Source: Brevibacterium picturae (GTDB lineage: Bacteria > Actinomycetota > Actinomycetes > Actinomycetales > Brevibacteriaceae). Taken from it: 64,000 nt of DNA. Positions 53,093 to 62,001 of the stretch are shown in pieces. Location: the NCBI RefSeq assembly GCF_900105045.1, contig NZ_LT629739.1, positions 3,472,001-3,536,000 on the forward strand, written 5' to 3'. The notes under the pieces were generated by a model. It was not told where the DNA came from. It was given only the letters and a program-made list of their open reading frames with translations, and searched no databases. The position numbers were made by a program, and so were the translations under genes. Position 1 is the stretch's first letter; every line of letters starts with the position of its first letter.

Positions 53093-53626
53093 ATGAGCGC
53101 AAACTCACCGTTCTACAACCTTTCTGATGTTCCGACATTCACTCTCACCAGCACGGACATCGAGAACGGGGCCGAACTGACCGGACCGCAGCTCTCGGGA
53201 GCGATGGGTGTCGACGGTGGCCAGGATGCCTCGCCGCAGCTGTCGTGGTCGGGCTTCCCGGCCGAGACCAAGGCCTTCGCCGTGACCTGCTACGATCCTG
53301 ACGCACCGACCGGATCCGGCTTCTGGCACTGGGTCGTGACGGACCTCGACGCATCGACGACCAGCCTGCCCACGAACGCCGGTGATCCTTCGGCAGATCT
53401 GCTGCCGGCCGGGACCGTGACGCTGCGCAATGACGCGGGCGAACCGCGCTTCGTCGGCGCCGCTCCACCACAGGGTCACGGCCCGCACCGCTACTTCTTC
53501 ATCGTCACGGCGCTGGCGGAGCCTCTGGGTCTCGACGAATCCGCGTCACCGGCCTTCGCCGGGTTCAACATGTTCTTCAAGGGCATCGCGCGTGCATGGC
53601 TGGAATGCACGTTCGAGCTCAAGTGA
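53093..53626 (+). CDS. YbhB/YbcL-type phosphatidylethanolamine-binding protein (PEBP)
   Basis: 177 residues of the Raf-kinase-inhibitor-like family. It has DGGQDASPQLSWSGFP, AVTCYDPDAPTGSGFWHWVV with the family DPDAP anion site, and PQGHGPHRYFFIVTALAEPL. No signal peptide is seen. Bacterial members have no settled role. AAGGAG lies close to the ATG. It follows gpsA by 45 bases and may share its transcript. Confidence 0.88.
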   Translation: MSANSPFYNLSDVPTFTLTSTDIENGAELTGPQLSGAMGVDGGQDASPQLSWSGFPAETKAFAVTCYDPDAPTGSGFWHWVVTDLDASTTSLPTNAGDPSADLLPAGTVTLRNDAGEPRFVGAAPPQGHGPHRYFFIVTALAEPLGLDESASPAFAGFNMFFKGIARAWLECTFELK

Positions 53627-53680
53627 GCTAGAGTTTTCCAGTCCGTACAAACGGTCACGCGCTAACGACCAAGGATATCT

Positions 53681-54796
53681 ATGCCTGAATCTGATCACCG
53701 GCCACTCGTCGCCGTCCTCTTCGGCGGACGATCGAGCGAACACGCTGTCAGCTGCGTCACTGCTGCCGGGGTCATTCAGGCCATCGACGACGATGCCTAT
53801 CGTGTGCTGCCGATCGGCATCACGAAGTCCGGTGTGTGGCGCATCGTCGAGGACTGGTCGACGATGGCCTTCGACCCGGCGAATATGCCCGAGGTCATCG
53901 ACAACGGAACCGAAGTCATCCCGCCGATCTCCGCCCAGGGCCTGCCCCTGCTGCACCGGGACGCCGAGGGACTCTACACCGAACTCGGGTCCGTCGATGT
54001 GTTCTTCCCACTCCTGCACGGCCAGTACGGGGAGGACGGAACCCTGCAGGGCCTGTTCGAACTCAGCGACACCGCGTTCGTCGGCTCCGGAGTCTTCGCC
54101 TCGGCGGCGAGCATGGACAAGCACTATACGAAGTCCCTGATGGCTCATGCCGGGATCCCGACGTGCCCGTGGGAGCTCGTGACCGAAACCATGTGGGAGA
54201 CCGATCAGGCCGACGCCGAGGCTCGGATCCTGGCGCTGAGTCTGCCCGTGTTCGTCAAGCCCGCCCGCGCAGGATCATCGATGGGAGTCAGCCGCGTCGA
54301 ATCCGCCGCTGGGCTGGATGCGGCGCTGCGTTCGGCATTCGACCATGATTCCAAGGTCATCGTCGAACCGCAGGTCGTCGGGCGCGAGATCGAGTGCGCG
54401 GTGCTCGGCTCCGTACACGACCGGGATGTCAGGGTCTCCTACCCCGGAGAGATCGAAGTCTCCGGAGACCACTCGTTCTACGACTTCGAGGCCAAGTACC
54501 TCGACCTCGCCGATGCGCAGCTGACCTGCCCGGCGCGCGTCGACGAGGAGACGACGGCACGGATCCAGGAGCTCTCGGCTTCGGTGTTCCGACTCTTCGA
54601 CTGCACGGGACTCTCCCGTGTCGATACGTTCGTCACAGACTCCGGTGAGGTCCTCATCAACGAGATCAACACTCTTCCGGGGTTCACCCCCACCTCGGCG
54701 TATCCATTCATGTGGGCGAACTCGGGCATCGAATACCCGGCGCTCATCTCCGAGCTGATCACCATCGCCTTGGTCGACCACGCCCGCACCCACTGA
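53681..54796 (+). CDS. ddl: D-alanine-D-alanine ligase
   Basis: 371 residues of the ATP-grasp family. It joins two D-alanines for peptidoglycan. AVLFGGRSSEHAVSCVTA is the N-terminal substrate region, VFFPLLHGQYGEDGTLQGL and DKHYTKSLMAHAGIPT open the ATP-grasp fold, and VFVKPARAGSSMGVSRV plus INEINTLPGFTPTS are the catalytic and metal parts. Tyr in GQYGEDG and the KP...SSMG set favour a D-Ala rather than D-lactate ligase. The ATG has AAGGATAT upstream. The 3' end adjoins a run of degenerate repeats. Confidence 0.95.
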   Translation: MPESDHRPLVAVLFGGRSSEHAVSCVTAAGVIQAIDDDAYRVLPIGITKSGVWRIVEDWSTMAFDPANMPEVIDNGTEVIPPISAQGLPLLHRDAEGLYTELGSVDVFFPLLHGQYGEDGTLQGLFELSDTAFVGSGVFASAASMDKHYTKSLMAHAGIPTCPWELVTETMWETDQADAEARILALSLPVFVKPARAGSSMGVSRVESAAGLDAALRSAFDHDSKVIVEPQVVGREIECAVLGSVHDRDVRVSYPGEIEVSGDHSFYDFEAKYLDLADAQLTCPARVDEETTARIQELSASVFRLFDCTGLSRVDTFVTDSGEVLINEINTLPGFTPTSAYPFMWANSGIEYPALISELITIALVDHARTH

Positions 54797-54875
54797 AGGC
54801 AGCTCACGCCCGCTGAGGGCAGACAGCTCACTGAAGGCAGCTCCCTGAAAGCAGCTCACGCCCACTGAGAACAGC
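54791..54875 (+). repeat. Degenerate CTGAAGGCAGCTCAC tandem repeats after ddl
   Basis: About five copies of a 16-20 base unit (starts near 54791, 54811, 54829, 54843, 54863) vary in length and end just before the DUF3515 gene on the other strand. The first unit overlaps the ddl stop codon. Confidence 0.65.
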
Positions 54876-54914
54876 GAGCGGGCGCGGGCCTGGCGCGCCA
54901 GTTCAGCTGACGAG

Positions 54915-55460
54915 TCAGCCCTCGAGGTCTTGGGCTCCCACGCACTCGGCCTCGGGCTTGATGGAAGAGGCGAGGGCCGGTGAGATGGCCGCGAGCACGT
55001 TGTTGCCCGATTCGGCCTTGCGGTTGACGAGGACTTCGACGGCGGGAGTGCGTCCGTAGCTAGTGAACACCCAGGTGTCGTTCTCGTCGGAGGGCTGCGA
55101 GATCCAATCGACACCGCTCACGCTCACGCACCGATCGGTGGTGGGTCCCGGCGGGGTGACGCCACACCGAGCGACCGCGATATTCGGATCTCCCCACGCC
55201 TTCGTGCCCTGCGACGATGTCGAGCGCTCCTCCTCGCCCGAGATCACAGCGGGCAGTTGGAGCATGACGTCGGCACATTTGGGATTCTGTGCGTCCTCTG
55301 CCGGCTCGACGACGACCGTTCGCTCACACCCTGCCAGGCTCACACCGGCCAGCACAGTGGCGACGGCAGCAAGAGCGAAGGTGCGTGTCTTCCGAGCCGA
55401 CGTGCGAGGGGACGTGCCAGGAGACGTACGAGTCGACGGGCGGAGGCGGCGGGATCTCAT
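54915..55460 (-). CDS. DUF3515 lipoprotein
   Basis: 181 residues from ATG 55460. An N-terminal Arg-rich stretch is followed by a hydrophobic helix and a lipobox LAGVSLAGC, so it should be lipidated and face outward. The mature part has conserved cysteines (for example KCADVM, VARCGVTPPG, RCVSVSG) and matches DUF3515, a small actinobacterial secreted family of unknown function. It is commonly found between ddl and thiL in these bacteria. TACGGT lies six bases before the start, giving a leaderless mRNA back-to-back with thiL. The upstream reading to 55523 is less likely. Confidence 0.85.
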   Translation of the reverse strand: MRSRRLRPSTRTSPGTSPRTSARKTRTFALAAVATVLAGVSLAGCERTVVVEPAEDAQNPKCADVMLQLPAVISGEEERSTSSQGTKAWGDPNIAVARCGVTPPGPTTDRCVSVSGVDWISQPSDENDTWVFTSYGRTPAVEVLVNRKAESGNNVLAAISPALASSIKPEAECVGAQDLEG

Positions 55461-55472
55461 ACAACTACCGTA
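55461..55472 (-). promoter_or_regulatory. -10 box of leaderless DUF3515 promoter
   Basis: On the minus strand TACGGT (55472-55467), six bases, ATG 55460. Confidence 0.6.
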
Positions 55473-55480
55473 TCTCCCGA

Positions 55481-55492
55481 TAACCTTGAACC
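55481..55492 (+). promoter_or_regulatory. -10 box of leaderless thiL promoter
   Basis: TAACCT (55481-55486), six bases, ATG 55493. Only eight bases separate this box from the divergent DUF3515 -10 box. Confidence 0.6.
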
Positions 55493-56533
55493 ATGACCCG
55501 ACTGTCCGAACTTGGCGAATCACACGTCCTCGAACGCATCCTCTCTCACAACCGCAGCGGTTCGCAGGTGATCATCGGCCCCGGCGATGATGCCGCAGTG
55601 ACCGCGGTGGAGGGCAATCTGGTGTCGACGGCGGACATGCTCGTGGAGAACGAAGACTTCACTCGCTCCTGGCTCGACTGGAGGCGGTTGGGGATCAAAG
55701 CCGCAGCACAGAACCTCTCCGACGTGTGCGTCATGGGTGCCAAGCCGCACGGGCTGCTGGTGTCACTGGCCGTGCCGAACTCCACCGAGATCGAGGATCT
55801 CGAGGCTCTCTTCGCCGGGATCGTCGCCGAGGCGAACCGTGCCGGTGACGAACTCGGATGCGAGATCCCCATCATCGGCGGCGACCTTTCGTCATCGGGA
55901 CTCATCGTCATCGCGATCACGGCCTTGGGCACTGTCGGGGATCCCGGAGTCACGTCTGCAGGAAACGGTGGTGTGATCACTCGCGCAGGGGCGAGGCCGG
56001 GCGACTCGATCTACCTGGCCGGAACCATCGGTCGCGCGGCCGCCGGATTGGATCTCCTCTTCGCCAGAGCAGACGGCGAGTACGGGAAGGACCCCGACGA
56101 CCTTGGGGCCGACGCAGACCTGCGAGAACTCATCAACACTCAGCTGGCTCCACAACCTGACTATGCAGCCGTCGCACACTTGGGGACCGCCTCGGCGATG
56201 ATCGATGTCTCCGATGGACTGAGCACGGATCTGGGCCGAGTCGCTGCGGCGTCTGGAGTGCATGCGGACATCGACCGCGCCTCATTGCAGGAACTCATCG
56301 ATCCGCTGCTGCCCGCGGCGAGGCACCTGGCCCAAAAGACGGTGACAGCTGAGGAACTGGCGCTGAGCTGGGTGCTGAACGGGGGAGAGGACCATGGCTT
56401 CCTCGCGTCGTCGGCGCAGTTCGGTACACCTCCGGTAGGCTGGCGGAGAATCGGAGAGATGAGACCAGGCCACGGCGTCAGTCTCGACGGCGCACCGGTG
56501 CCGACGAGCGGCTTCAGCCATTTCGGGAAGTGA
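55493..56533 (+). CDS. thiL: Thiamine-monophosphate kinase
   Basis: 346 residues of the PurM/ThiL family. It phosphorylates thiamine monophosphate to thiamine diphosphate. QVIIGPGDDAAVTAV is the N-terminal metal site, ADMLVENEDF and NLSDVCVMGAKPHGLLVSLA follow, and MIDVSDGLSTDLGRVAAASG is the second hallmark. The start at 55493 is the first codon of a predicted leaderless transcript. The next gene begins one base after the stop. Its product supplies the ThDP cofactor of IlvB and others. Confidence 0.94.
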   Translation: MTRLSELGESHVLERILSHNRSGSQVIIGPGDDAAVTAVEGNLVSTADMLVENEDFTRSWLDWRRLGIKAAAQNLSDVCVMGAKPHGLLVSLAVPNSTEIEDLEALFAGIVAEANRAGDELGCEIPIIGGDLSSSGLIVIAITALGTVGDPGVTSAGNGGVITRAGARPGDSIYLAGTIGRAAAGLDLLFARADGEYGKDPDDLGADADLRELINTQLAPQPDYAAVAHLGTASAMIDVSDGLSTDLGRVAAASGVHADIDRASLQELIDPLLPAARHLAQKTVTAEELALSWVLNGGEDHGFLASSAQFGTPPVGWRRIGEMRPGHGVSLDGAPVPTSGFSHFGK

Positions 56534-56534
56534 C

Positions 56535-58163
56535 ATGAGCGGACCCAATCAAGCCATCGGGCTCAACGGCCGCCTGGCCGCCAGGTGGGCTCGGCGTGCG
56601 GTTGATCGACTGCGCAAGGAACGCGTCGAGATCGACGAACTCAACGTCTTCCCCGTCCCCGACGGCGACACCGGCACGAACATGTATCACACCCTGCGCA
56701 GCGCCTATCTGGCTGTCGAGGAGCTCACCGGCCCCGTCACCCTGCCCCAGGTCGTCGCCGCACTCGCCGAAGGCGCCGGACGTGGTGCTCGCGGAAACTC
56801 AGGACTCATCCTCGCCGTCGCACTCCGCGGAGTTGCCGATGCTCTGGACGGCGTGACCGTGGCGACGCCGGAGGCCATGGCCGCAGCCCTCGAGCTTGCC
56901 TCGGCCCGCGCTCGGCAGGCGGTCGCCCGACCTGTCGACGGCACCATGCTCACGGTCCTCGACGCCATGGCCACCGAGGCCAGGGAGAAGGCCGAAGCGA
57001 GTGTGAACCTCGTCGAACTCATCTCGGCAGTGCGCCTGCGCTCCCGCTCGGCACTGCGGGAGACCACCGGGCAGCTGCCCATGCTCCGCGAAGCCGAGGT
57101 CGTCGACGCCGGCTCGACCGGAATCGTCGAACTCTTCGACCTCCTCTATGCCACGGTCACCGGCCGGACACCACAGGATTCGATGCTCGGCGAAATCACC
57201 GGGTCCCCGCGGGTCGTCCACCAGGCTGGCACCGATGAACTCGAGATCGTTGCGCTGCTGGTTACGGATCCCGCATCGTCTGATGGCGGAAGGCCCACAT
57301 CGTCCCTCGCCGAGGCGCTGGATGACCTGGGCGGGACATCGATCGTCATCAACGGCCCCAAGGTACACGTCCACGTCGCCGACGAGGCCACCGCCGTGAC
57401 CGTCCTCGACCACCTCGCCGGCTTCGGCATCGCCCGCCTGGACATGGAGGATCTGCGCCTGCACGAGGAAGAGGGCGAGACTCACCTGGTGGCCATCGTC
57501 TCCGGCACCGGTCTGCTCATGCACTGTGCGCTCAACGGGGCGAGCGCACTGACACCGGACTCCGGTGACGCGGTGCGTCTGACCACGGACATCATCGCCG
57601 AGGAGGAGCGCGAAGTCCTCGTCGTCCCCAGCTCCACAACCATGGTGAAATCACTGGGACAGGTCGCCGGGGGACACGTCGTCCGCTCCCGCAATGTCGC
57701 CACTCTGCTCTCTGCCGTCGCGGTCTACGACCAGTTCGCCCCGGCAGCGGAGATCTTCGCCGATATGACCGAAGCCGCGGCCGGAACCCGTGTCGGAACC
57801 ATCGTCTCGGCAGAACAGCTGGCTCTCCACCCGCCCACGGGTGCCCTGCCGGTCATCGGCGACGCCGCAGGTTCGCCGGGGACGCGATCGATCCCGGCCT
57901 CCCACCCCTCACAGTTCTACCGGGTCTTCATCGACGGGAAGGTCAAGACCCAGAGCACCGAACTCACAACCCTGGTCGAGAAGCTCGCCGATCGACTGCT
58001 GGGAGCCGGGGGAGAGCTCCTCACCGTCGTCCACGGTCCCGGCTGCGCCCCCGATGTCCTCTCCCAACTGCGGGACTGGATCAGCAAATCACACGCTCAG
58101 GTGCGATTCCAGGACATCGACTCGCGGGATCGGGCGACACTGCTCATCATGGGAGTCGAATGA
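56535..58163 (+). CDS. DAK2-domain protein (FakA/YloV-like)
   Basis: 542 residues. The DAK2 nucleotide-binding domain is N-terminal, with NVFPVPDGDTGTNMYHTLRS holding the Asp cluster for metal-ATP and GRGARGNSGLILAVALRGVA following. A central domain and a C-terminal domain (HGPGCAPDVLSQLRDWIS and onward) complete the FakA layout. In staphylococci FakA phosphorylates fatty acids bound to FakB. No FakB (DegV) gene is near, so the substrate is unconfirmed. It lies between thiL and recG, a common position, and overlaps recG by ATGA. Confidence 0.88.
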   Translation: MSGPNQAIGLNGRLAARWARRAVDRLRKERVEIDELNVFPVPDGDTGTNMYHTLRSAYLAVEELTGPVTLPQVVAALAEGAGRGARGNSGLILAVALRGVADALDGVTVATPEAMAAALELASARARQAVARPVDGTMLTVLDAMATEAREKAEASVNLVELISAVRLRSRSALRETTGQLPMLREAEVVDAGSTGIVELFDLLYATVTGRTPQDSMLGEITGSPRVVHQAGTDELEIVALLVTDPASSDGGRPTSSLAEALDDLGGTSIVINGPKVHVHVADEATAVTVLDHLAGFGIARLDMEDLRLHEEEGETHLVAIVSGTGLLMHCALNGASALTPDSGDAVRLTTDIIAEEEREVLVVPSSTTMVKSLGQVAGGHVVRSRNVATLLSAVAVYDQFAPAAEIFADMTEAAAGTRVGTIVSAEQLALHPPTGALPVIGDAAGSPGTRSIPASHPSQFYRVFIDGKVKTQSTELTTLVEKLADRLLGAGGELLTVVHGPGCAPDVLSQLRDWISKSHAQVRFQDIDSRDRATLLIMGVE

Positions 58164-60307
58164 GCGCCCGCCTCGACGACTATTTCACCGCACGAGACCG
58201 CGGTGCACTCAAGAAGCGCGGGATCACCTCGGTGGCGGATCTCTTCCGCTTCTTCCCCCGCAGATTCCTCGTGCCCGGGGAGAAGACACCGCTGGGTGGC
58301 CTCCCGTTGGGCGAGACGGCGATCCTGCAGGCCGAGGTCATCTCCGTCGACACCAGGCGCATGCAGAGGCGGCGTGGAACCATCACCGATGTTCTCGTCC
58401 ACGATGGGCAGCAATCGATGAAGATCGCCTTCTTCAACCAGCGGTGGCTGGACAAACAGCTGGCCCCCGGACTCACAGTCGTCTTCGCTGGGAAGGTCGA
58501 GGAGTACCGCGGGCAGCTGACCCTGAACTCACCCACCTGGCTCAATCGGGACGAACACGACGAGAAGTGGACTCCGGAGGATCTCAACTCCCCGTTCCCC
58601 GTCTACCCCCGCGTCAAAGGCATCGCACAGACGCGCCTGTGGAAGGCCATCAAGGTTCTCCTCGATGTCGCCGACCCAGCAGAGTTCGAGGACCCGCTGC
58701 CGAGTGCAATGCGAGCCGACCTTGACCTTCCTGAGCTGCGCACCGCGTTCAATGACATGCATCGGCCGAGGTCAGCGACAGCGACGGAGAAGGCCAAACA
58801 GCGTTGGAAGTGGGAGGAGGCGCTCGCACTGCAGGCGGAGTTCGTCTCCCGCAAGGCCGACTACGAACAGCTCGAGGCGACCCCGCTGCTCAACGTCGGT
58901 GCCAGGAGCGAGAGGTTCGATGAGAGTCTGCCCTTCTATCTCACCGCATCGCAGCTGCGCGTCGGAGCCGAGATCGAAGCAGACATCGGACGGAGAACGG
59001 CGATGCACCGTCTGCTCCACGGCGACGTCGGCTCCGGCAAGACCGTCGTGGCACTGCGGGCGATGCTCACGGCCGTCGATTCGGGAGCTCAGGCTGCGAT
59101 GCTCGCGCCCACAGAGGTGCTCGCCACTCAGCATTTCCGCTCAATCGAGAACCTCCTCGGCGATCAGATGGCGCTGAGCCCGCTGCTGTCGGGCGATGAC
59201 CAGGTTCGGGTGGCGCTGATGACCGGGTCGATGCCCGCGCGGGAACGCAAACAGCTCGCCCTCGACCTCGCCACAGGTCAGATCGACATCGTCGTCGGGA
59301 CGCATGCGCTGATGTCGGATACGACCATGTTCGACCGACTGGGCCTCATCGTCGTCGACGAGCAGCACAGGTTCGGCGTTGAACAGCGTGAGGCGCTGCG
59401 GGCGAAGGCCGGGCTCAAGGTCCCACACACGCTGGTGATGTCTGCGACCCCGATTCCGCGGACCGTGGCGATGACGGTCTTCGCCGACCTCGATGTCTCC
59501 ACCCTCGACGAAATGCCCGCGGGCACCAAGAACATCACCACCCACGCCGTGTCACTGGGAGACCATCCCAACTGGTTGGGCCGCGTCCGCCAGCTCATCG
59601 ACGAGGCGGCTGAGACCGGCAGAGGCACCTTCGTGGTCTTCCCGCGCATCGACCCCTCCGATATCGAGGACCCCGAGACGGGTGAGGTGACCGGCCATCG
59701 AGGCGGAATCGAGGACCTGCGCGAGAGGCTGAAGAACTCCGAGGAACTCCAGTCACGTTCGATCGAACTTCTCCATGGCCGGATGTCGACGGCGGAGAAG
59801 GATCGGACGATGGCCGCATTCGTCTCCGGCGATATCGACATCCTGGTCTCCACGACCGTCATCGAGGTCGGAGTCGACGTTCCTCGGGCCACCATGATGG
59901 TCGTCTTCGAAGCGGAGCGATTCGGTGTGGCTCAGCTCCATCAGCTGCGCGGACGTGTTGGGCGTGATGGCAGTGCGGCCATGTGCTTCCTGCTCACCGA
60001 GGCACCCGAGGACGATGAGAGCTTCGAGCGACTCCGTGAAGTGGCAGGAACCCTCGACGGTTTTGCCTTGGCCGAGTATGATCTCGGCAGTCGGGGTGAG
60101 GGCGATGTGCTCGGTGCCTCACAGTGGGGAGGATCCTCACTGCAGCACCTGTCGATCCTGCGCGATGCCCCGATCGTCGAAGAGGCGAGGGACATCGCGG
60201 AGAAGATCATCTCCGTCGACCCTGATCTGAGTTCGCTGCCGGCTCTGCGGACCTTCATCAACCGAGTCCTGCCCGCGGAATCGGCTCATTTCATCGAGGC
60301 GAGCTGA
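58160..60307 (+). CDS. recG: ATP-dependent DNA helicase RecG
   Basis: 715 residues. It remodels stalled forks and Holliday junctions. The N-terminal wedge domain (SVADLFRFFPRRFLVPGEKT, then a strand-rich OB fold) binds branched DNA. Helicase motif I LHGDVGSGKTVVALRAML, motif II IVVDEQHRFGVEQRE, motif III VMSATPIPRTVAMT and motif VI QLRGRVGRDGSAAMC are complete. It overlaps the DAK2 stop by ATGA. rsmD follows after about 70 bases, so it may be in the same transcript. Confidence 0.96.
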   Translation: MSARLDDYFTARDRGALKKRGITSVADLFRFFPRRFLVPGEKTPLGGLPLGETAILQAEVISVDTRRMQRRRGTITDVLVHDGQQSMKIAFFNQRWLDKQLAPGLTVVFAGKVEEYRGQLTLNSPTWLNRDEHDEKWTPEDLNSPFPVYPRVKGIAQTRLWKAIKVLLDVADPAEFEDPLPSAMRADLDLPELRTAFNDMHRPRSATATEKAKQRWKWEEALALQAEFVSRKADYEQLEATPLLNVGARSERFDESLPFYLTASQLRVGAEIEADIGRRTAMHRLLHGDVGSGKTVVALRAMLTAVDSGAQAAMLAPTEVLATQHFRSIENLLGDQMALSPLLSGDDQVRVALMTGSMPARERKQLALDLATGQIDIVVGTHALMSDTTMFDRLGLIVVDEQHRFGVEQREALRAKAGLKVPHTLVMSATPIPRTVAMTVFADLDVSTLDEMPAGTKNITTHAVSLGDHPNWLGRVRQLIDEAAETGRGTFVVFPRIDPSDIEDPETGEVTGHRGGIEDLRERLKNSEELQSRSIELLHGRMSTAEKDRTMAAFVSGDIDILVSTTVIEVGVDVPRATMMVVFEAERFGVAQLHQLRGRVGRDGSAAMCFLLTEAPEDDESFERLREVAGTLDGFALAEYDLGSRGEGDVLGASQWGGSSLQHLSILRDAPIVEEARDIAEKIISVDPDLSSLPALRTFINRVLPAESAHFIEAS

Positions 60308-60376
60308 GATGTCGGACGGCGCAGTGGCGCTGTCAGGAGCCGAACCGAGAATGCTGAGTGAGTGGAAGGACGAGCA

Positions 60377-61090
60377 ATGAGGATCATCGCTGGTGCGTTC
60401 AAGGGATCCCGGCTCGTCGCACCGGGCGGGTCGAACACCCGCCCGACCTCGGACCGGGTCAAGGAATCCCTCTTCTCCATGCTCGACGGCTACGGGGTCC
60501 TGCAGGCCGCGAATGTCCTCGACCTTTTCGCCGGCTCCGGTGGGCTGGGCCTCGAAGCCATGTCCCGGGGAGCGGCCGAAGCAGATTTCGTCGATTCGGC
60601 CAGCGCCTCTGCCCGCGCTGTCGAAGCGAACGCTCAGAAGCTGGGAATCGACCATTCGACCAGGATCCATTCCGCGGATGTCGTCTCGTTCCTCAGCAGT
60701 CAGCGTGCGCCGAGACAGGTGATGGCTGAAGCGCAGGCGCCCGTGTATCAGGCGTCGGAAGGGCACGCGGCGGAGCCTGTTGAGGTGCTGGAGACCCGCA
60801 GCGATCTCGACGACGGTGAGGGGCGCATCTTCGACCTGGTGTTCATGGACCCGCCCTACCCGATGGGTGAGGACGCTGTGACTCAGATCCTCGGCAGACT
60901 CGCCGGACTCCTCGACATGGAATCCATCGTCGTGGTCGAACGGGCCTCACGAGCTCCGGAGCCCACGATGCCGGCCGCTCTCGAGGTCTTCCGTTCGAAG
61001 ACCTTCGGCGAGACGGCACTGTACTTCGTCCAGCTCAGGGGTGAAGCCGACGAATCGGGGGACGCGGCGGAAGCCGACGAACCCGCGTGA
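60377..61090 (+). CDS. rsmD: 16S rRNA (guanine(966)-N2)-methyltransferase
   Basis: 237 residues, a bit longer than E. coli RsmD. MRIIAGAFKGSRLVAPGG and the RPTSDRVKESLFSML segment are the family N-terminus, NVLDLFAGSGGLGLEAMSRG the SAM site, and DLVFMDPPYPMGEDAV the catalytic NPPY-like motif. Between them is an extra stretch (about residues 115-145, rich in Ala, Glu and Gln) not needed in shorter homologues. ATG 60377 has AAGGACG upstream; GTG 60362 is an alternative. A hairpin terminator follows. Confidence 0.9.
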   Translation: MRIIAGAFKGSRLVAPGGSNTRPTSDRVKESLFSMLDGYGVLQAANVLDLFAGSGGLGLEAMSRGAAEADFVDSASASARAVEANAQKLGIDHSTRIHSADVVSFLSSQRAPRQVMAEAQAPVYQASEGHAAEPVEVLETRSDLDDGEGRIFDLVFMDPPYPMGEDAVTQILGRLAGLLDMESIVVVERASRAPEPTMPAALEVFRSKTFGETALYFVQLRGEADESGDAAEADEPA

Positions 61091-61111
61091 GCCGGTCCCA
61101 CCACGGCAGTT

Positions 61112-61144
61112 GAGGCCCACCGGAGTTGTACTCCCGTGGGCCTC
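61112..61144. terminator. Shared hairpin between rsmD and the ehu transporter
   Basis: A 14-bp stem (61112-61125 with 61131-61144, one mismatch) and a five-base loop between convergent genes. Confidence 0.7.
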
Positions 61145-61182
61145 GAACGGTTCGTGGCGGTTACTGCACGCTGATCAGGAAG

Positions 61183-62001
61183 CTACTGCACGCTCGAGAG
61201 GAACGAACGCGTCCGCTCATGCTGTGGGTTGTTGAAGAGCTGATCCGGTGGACCTTCTTCGAGCACCTGACCACCGTCGAACATCATCACCCGATGCGAG
61301 ACCTCGCGCGCGAACTGCATCTCGTGGGTGACCAGGAGCATCGTGATGTCGGTCGTCTCCGCGATGTCGCGGAGGACTTCGAGGACATCTCCGACGAGCT
61401 CGGGGTCGAGCGCGGAGGTCACCTCGTCGAGGAGGAGGATCTCCGGACTCATCGCCAGAGCCCGTGCGATGGCCACACGCTGCTGCTGTCCGCCCGAGAG
61501 GCGAGTGGGATGCTCATCGGCCTTGTCTGCGAGTCCGACCTTGTCCAACAGGGACTTCGCCTCTGCCACGGCATCGGCCTTGGATCTGCCCAGCACATGG
61601 ACAGGCGCCTCGATGATGTTCTCGAGCACCGTCATGTTGGGGAAGAGATTGAACTGCTGGAAGACCATGCCGATCCGTGTCGTCATGGCACGGGTCGTCT
61701 TCGAGGGCAGTTCGACGCGCTTGCCGTTCTTCTCGGTGTGGGTCAGCGGCTTGCCGTCGACGTGAATGTATCCGCCGGTCAGCTCCTCCAAGGTCATGAC
61801 AAGGCGGAGGATCGTCGTCTTCCCCGAACCGCTGGGCCCGATCAGGGTCACGCGCTCTCCGGGAGCGACAGTGAAGTTGAGGTCCTTGAGGACCGTCGTC
61901 TTCCCGAACCGCTTCTCCACGTCTTTGAACTCGATGGCCGGTGAGGCTGAGCCCGGGGTGTTCGCCGGCGGAGTTGATGAGGTGCTCTCAGTAGGTGGCA
62001 A
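61183..62001 (-). CDS. ehuA: Amino-acid/compatible-solute ABC transporter, ATP-binding protein (EhuA-like)
   Basis: About 272 residues. Walker A LIGPSGSGKTTILRLV, Q-loop MVFQQFNLFPNMTVLEN, signature RLSGGQQQRVAIARAL, Walker B EILLLDEVTSALDPE and the H-loop VTHEMQFAREV are all standard for polar amino-acid importers. A Ser/Thr/Pro-rich N-terminal extension precedes PAIEFKDVEKRFG. The start is uncertain. TTG 62001 overlaps the permease stop and has GGAGA seven bases upstream, so I chose it; a shorter start near the domain is possible. Last gene of the operon. Confidence 0.8.
   Translation of the reverse strand: MPPTESTSSTPPANTPGSASPAIEFKDVEKRFGKTTVLKDLNFTVAPGERVTLIGPSGSGKTTILRLVMTLEELTGGYIHVDGKPLTHTEKNGKRVELPSKTTRAMTTRIGMVFQQFNLFPNMTVLENIIEAPVHVLGRSKADAVAEAKSLLDKVGLADKADEHPTRLSGGQQQRVAIARALAMSPEILLLDEVTSALDPELVGDVLEVLRDIAETTDITMLLVTHEMQFAREVSHRVMMFDGGQVLEEGPPDQLFNNPQHERTRSFLSSVQ

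Noticed and set aside
55441..55492. Thiamine (TPP) riboswitch before thiL
   Set aside because: The predicted transcript starts at the ATG and the gap to the divergent gene is only 32 bases, far too short for a thi-box.
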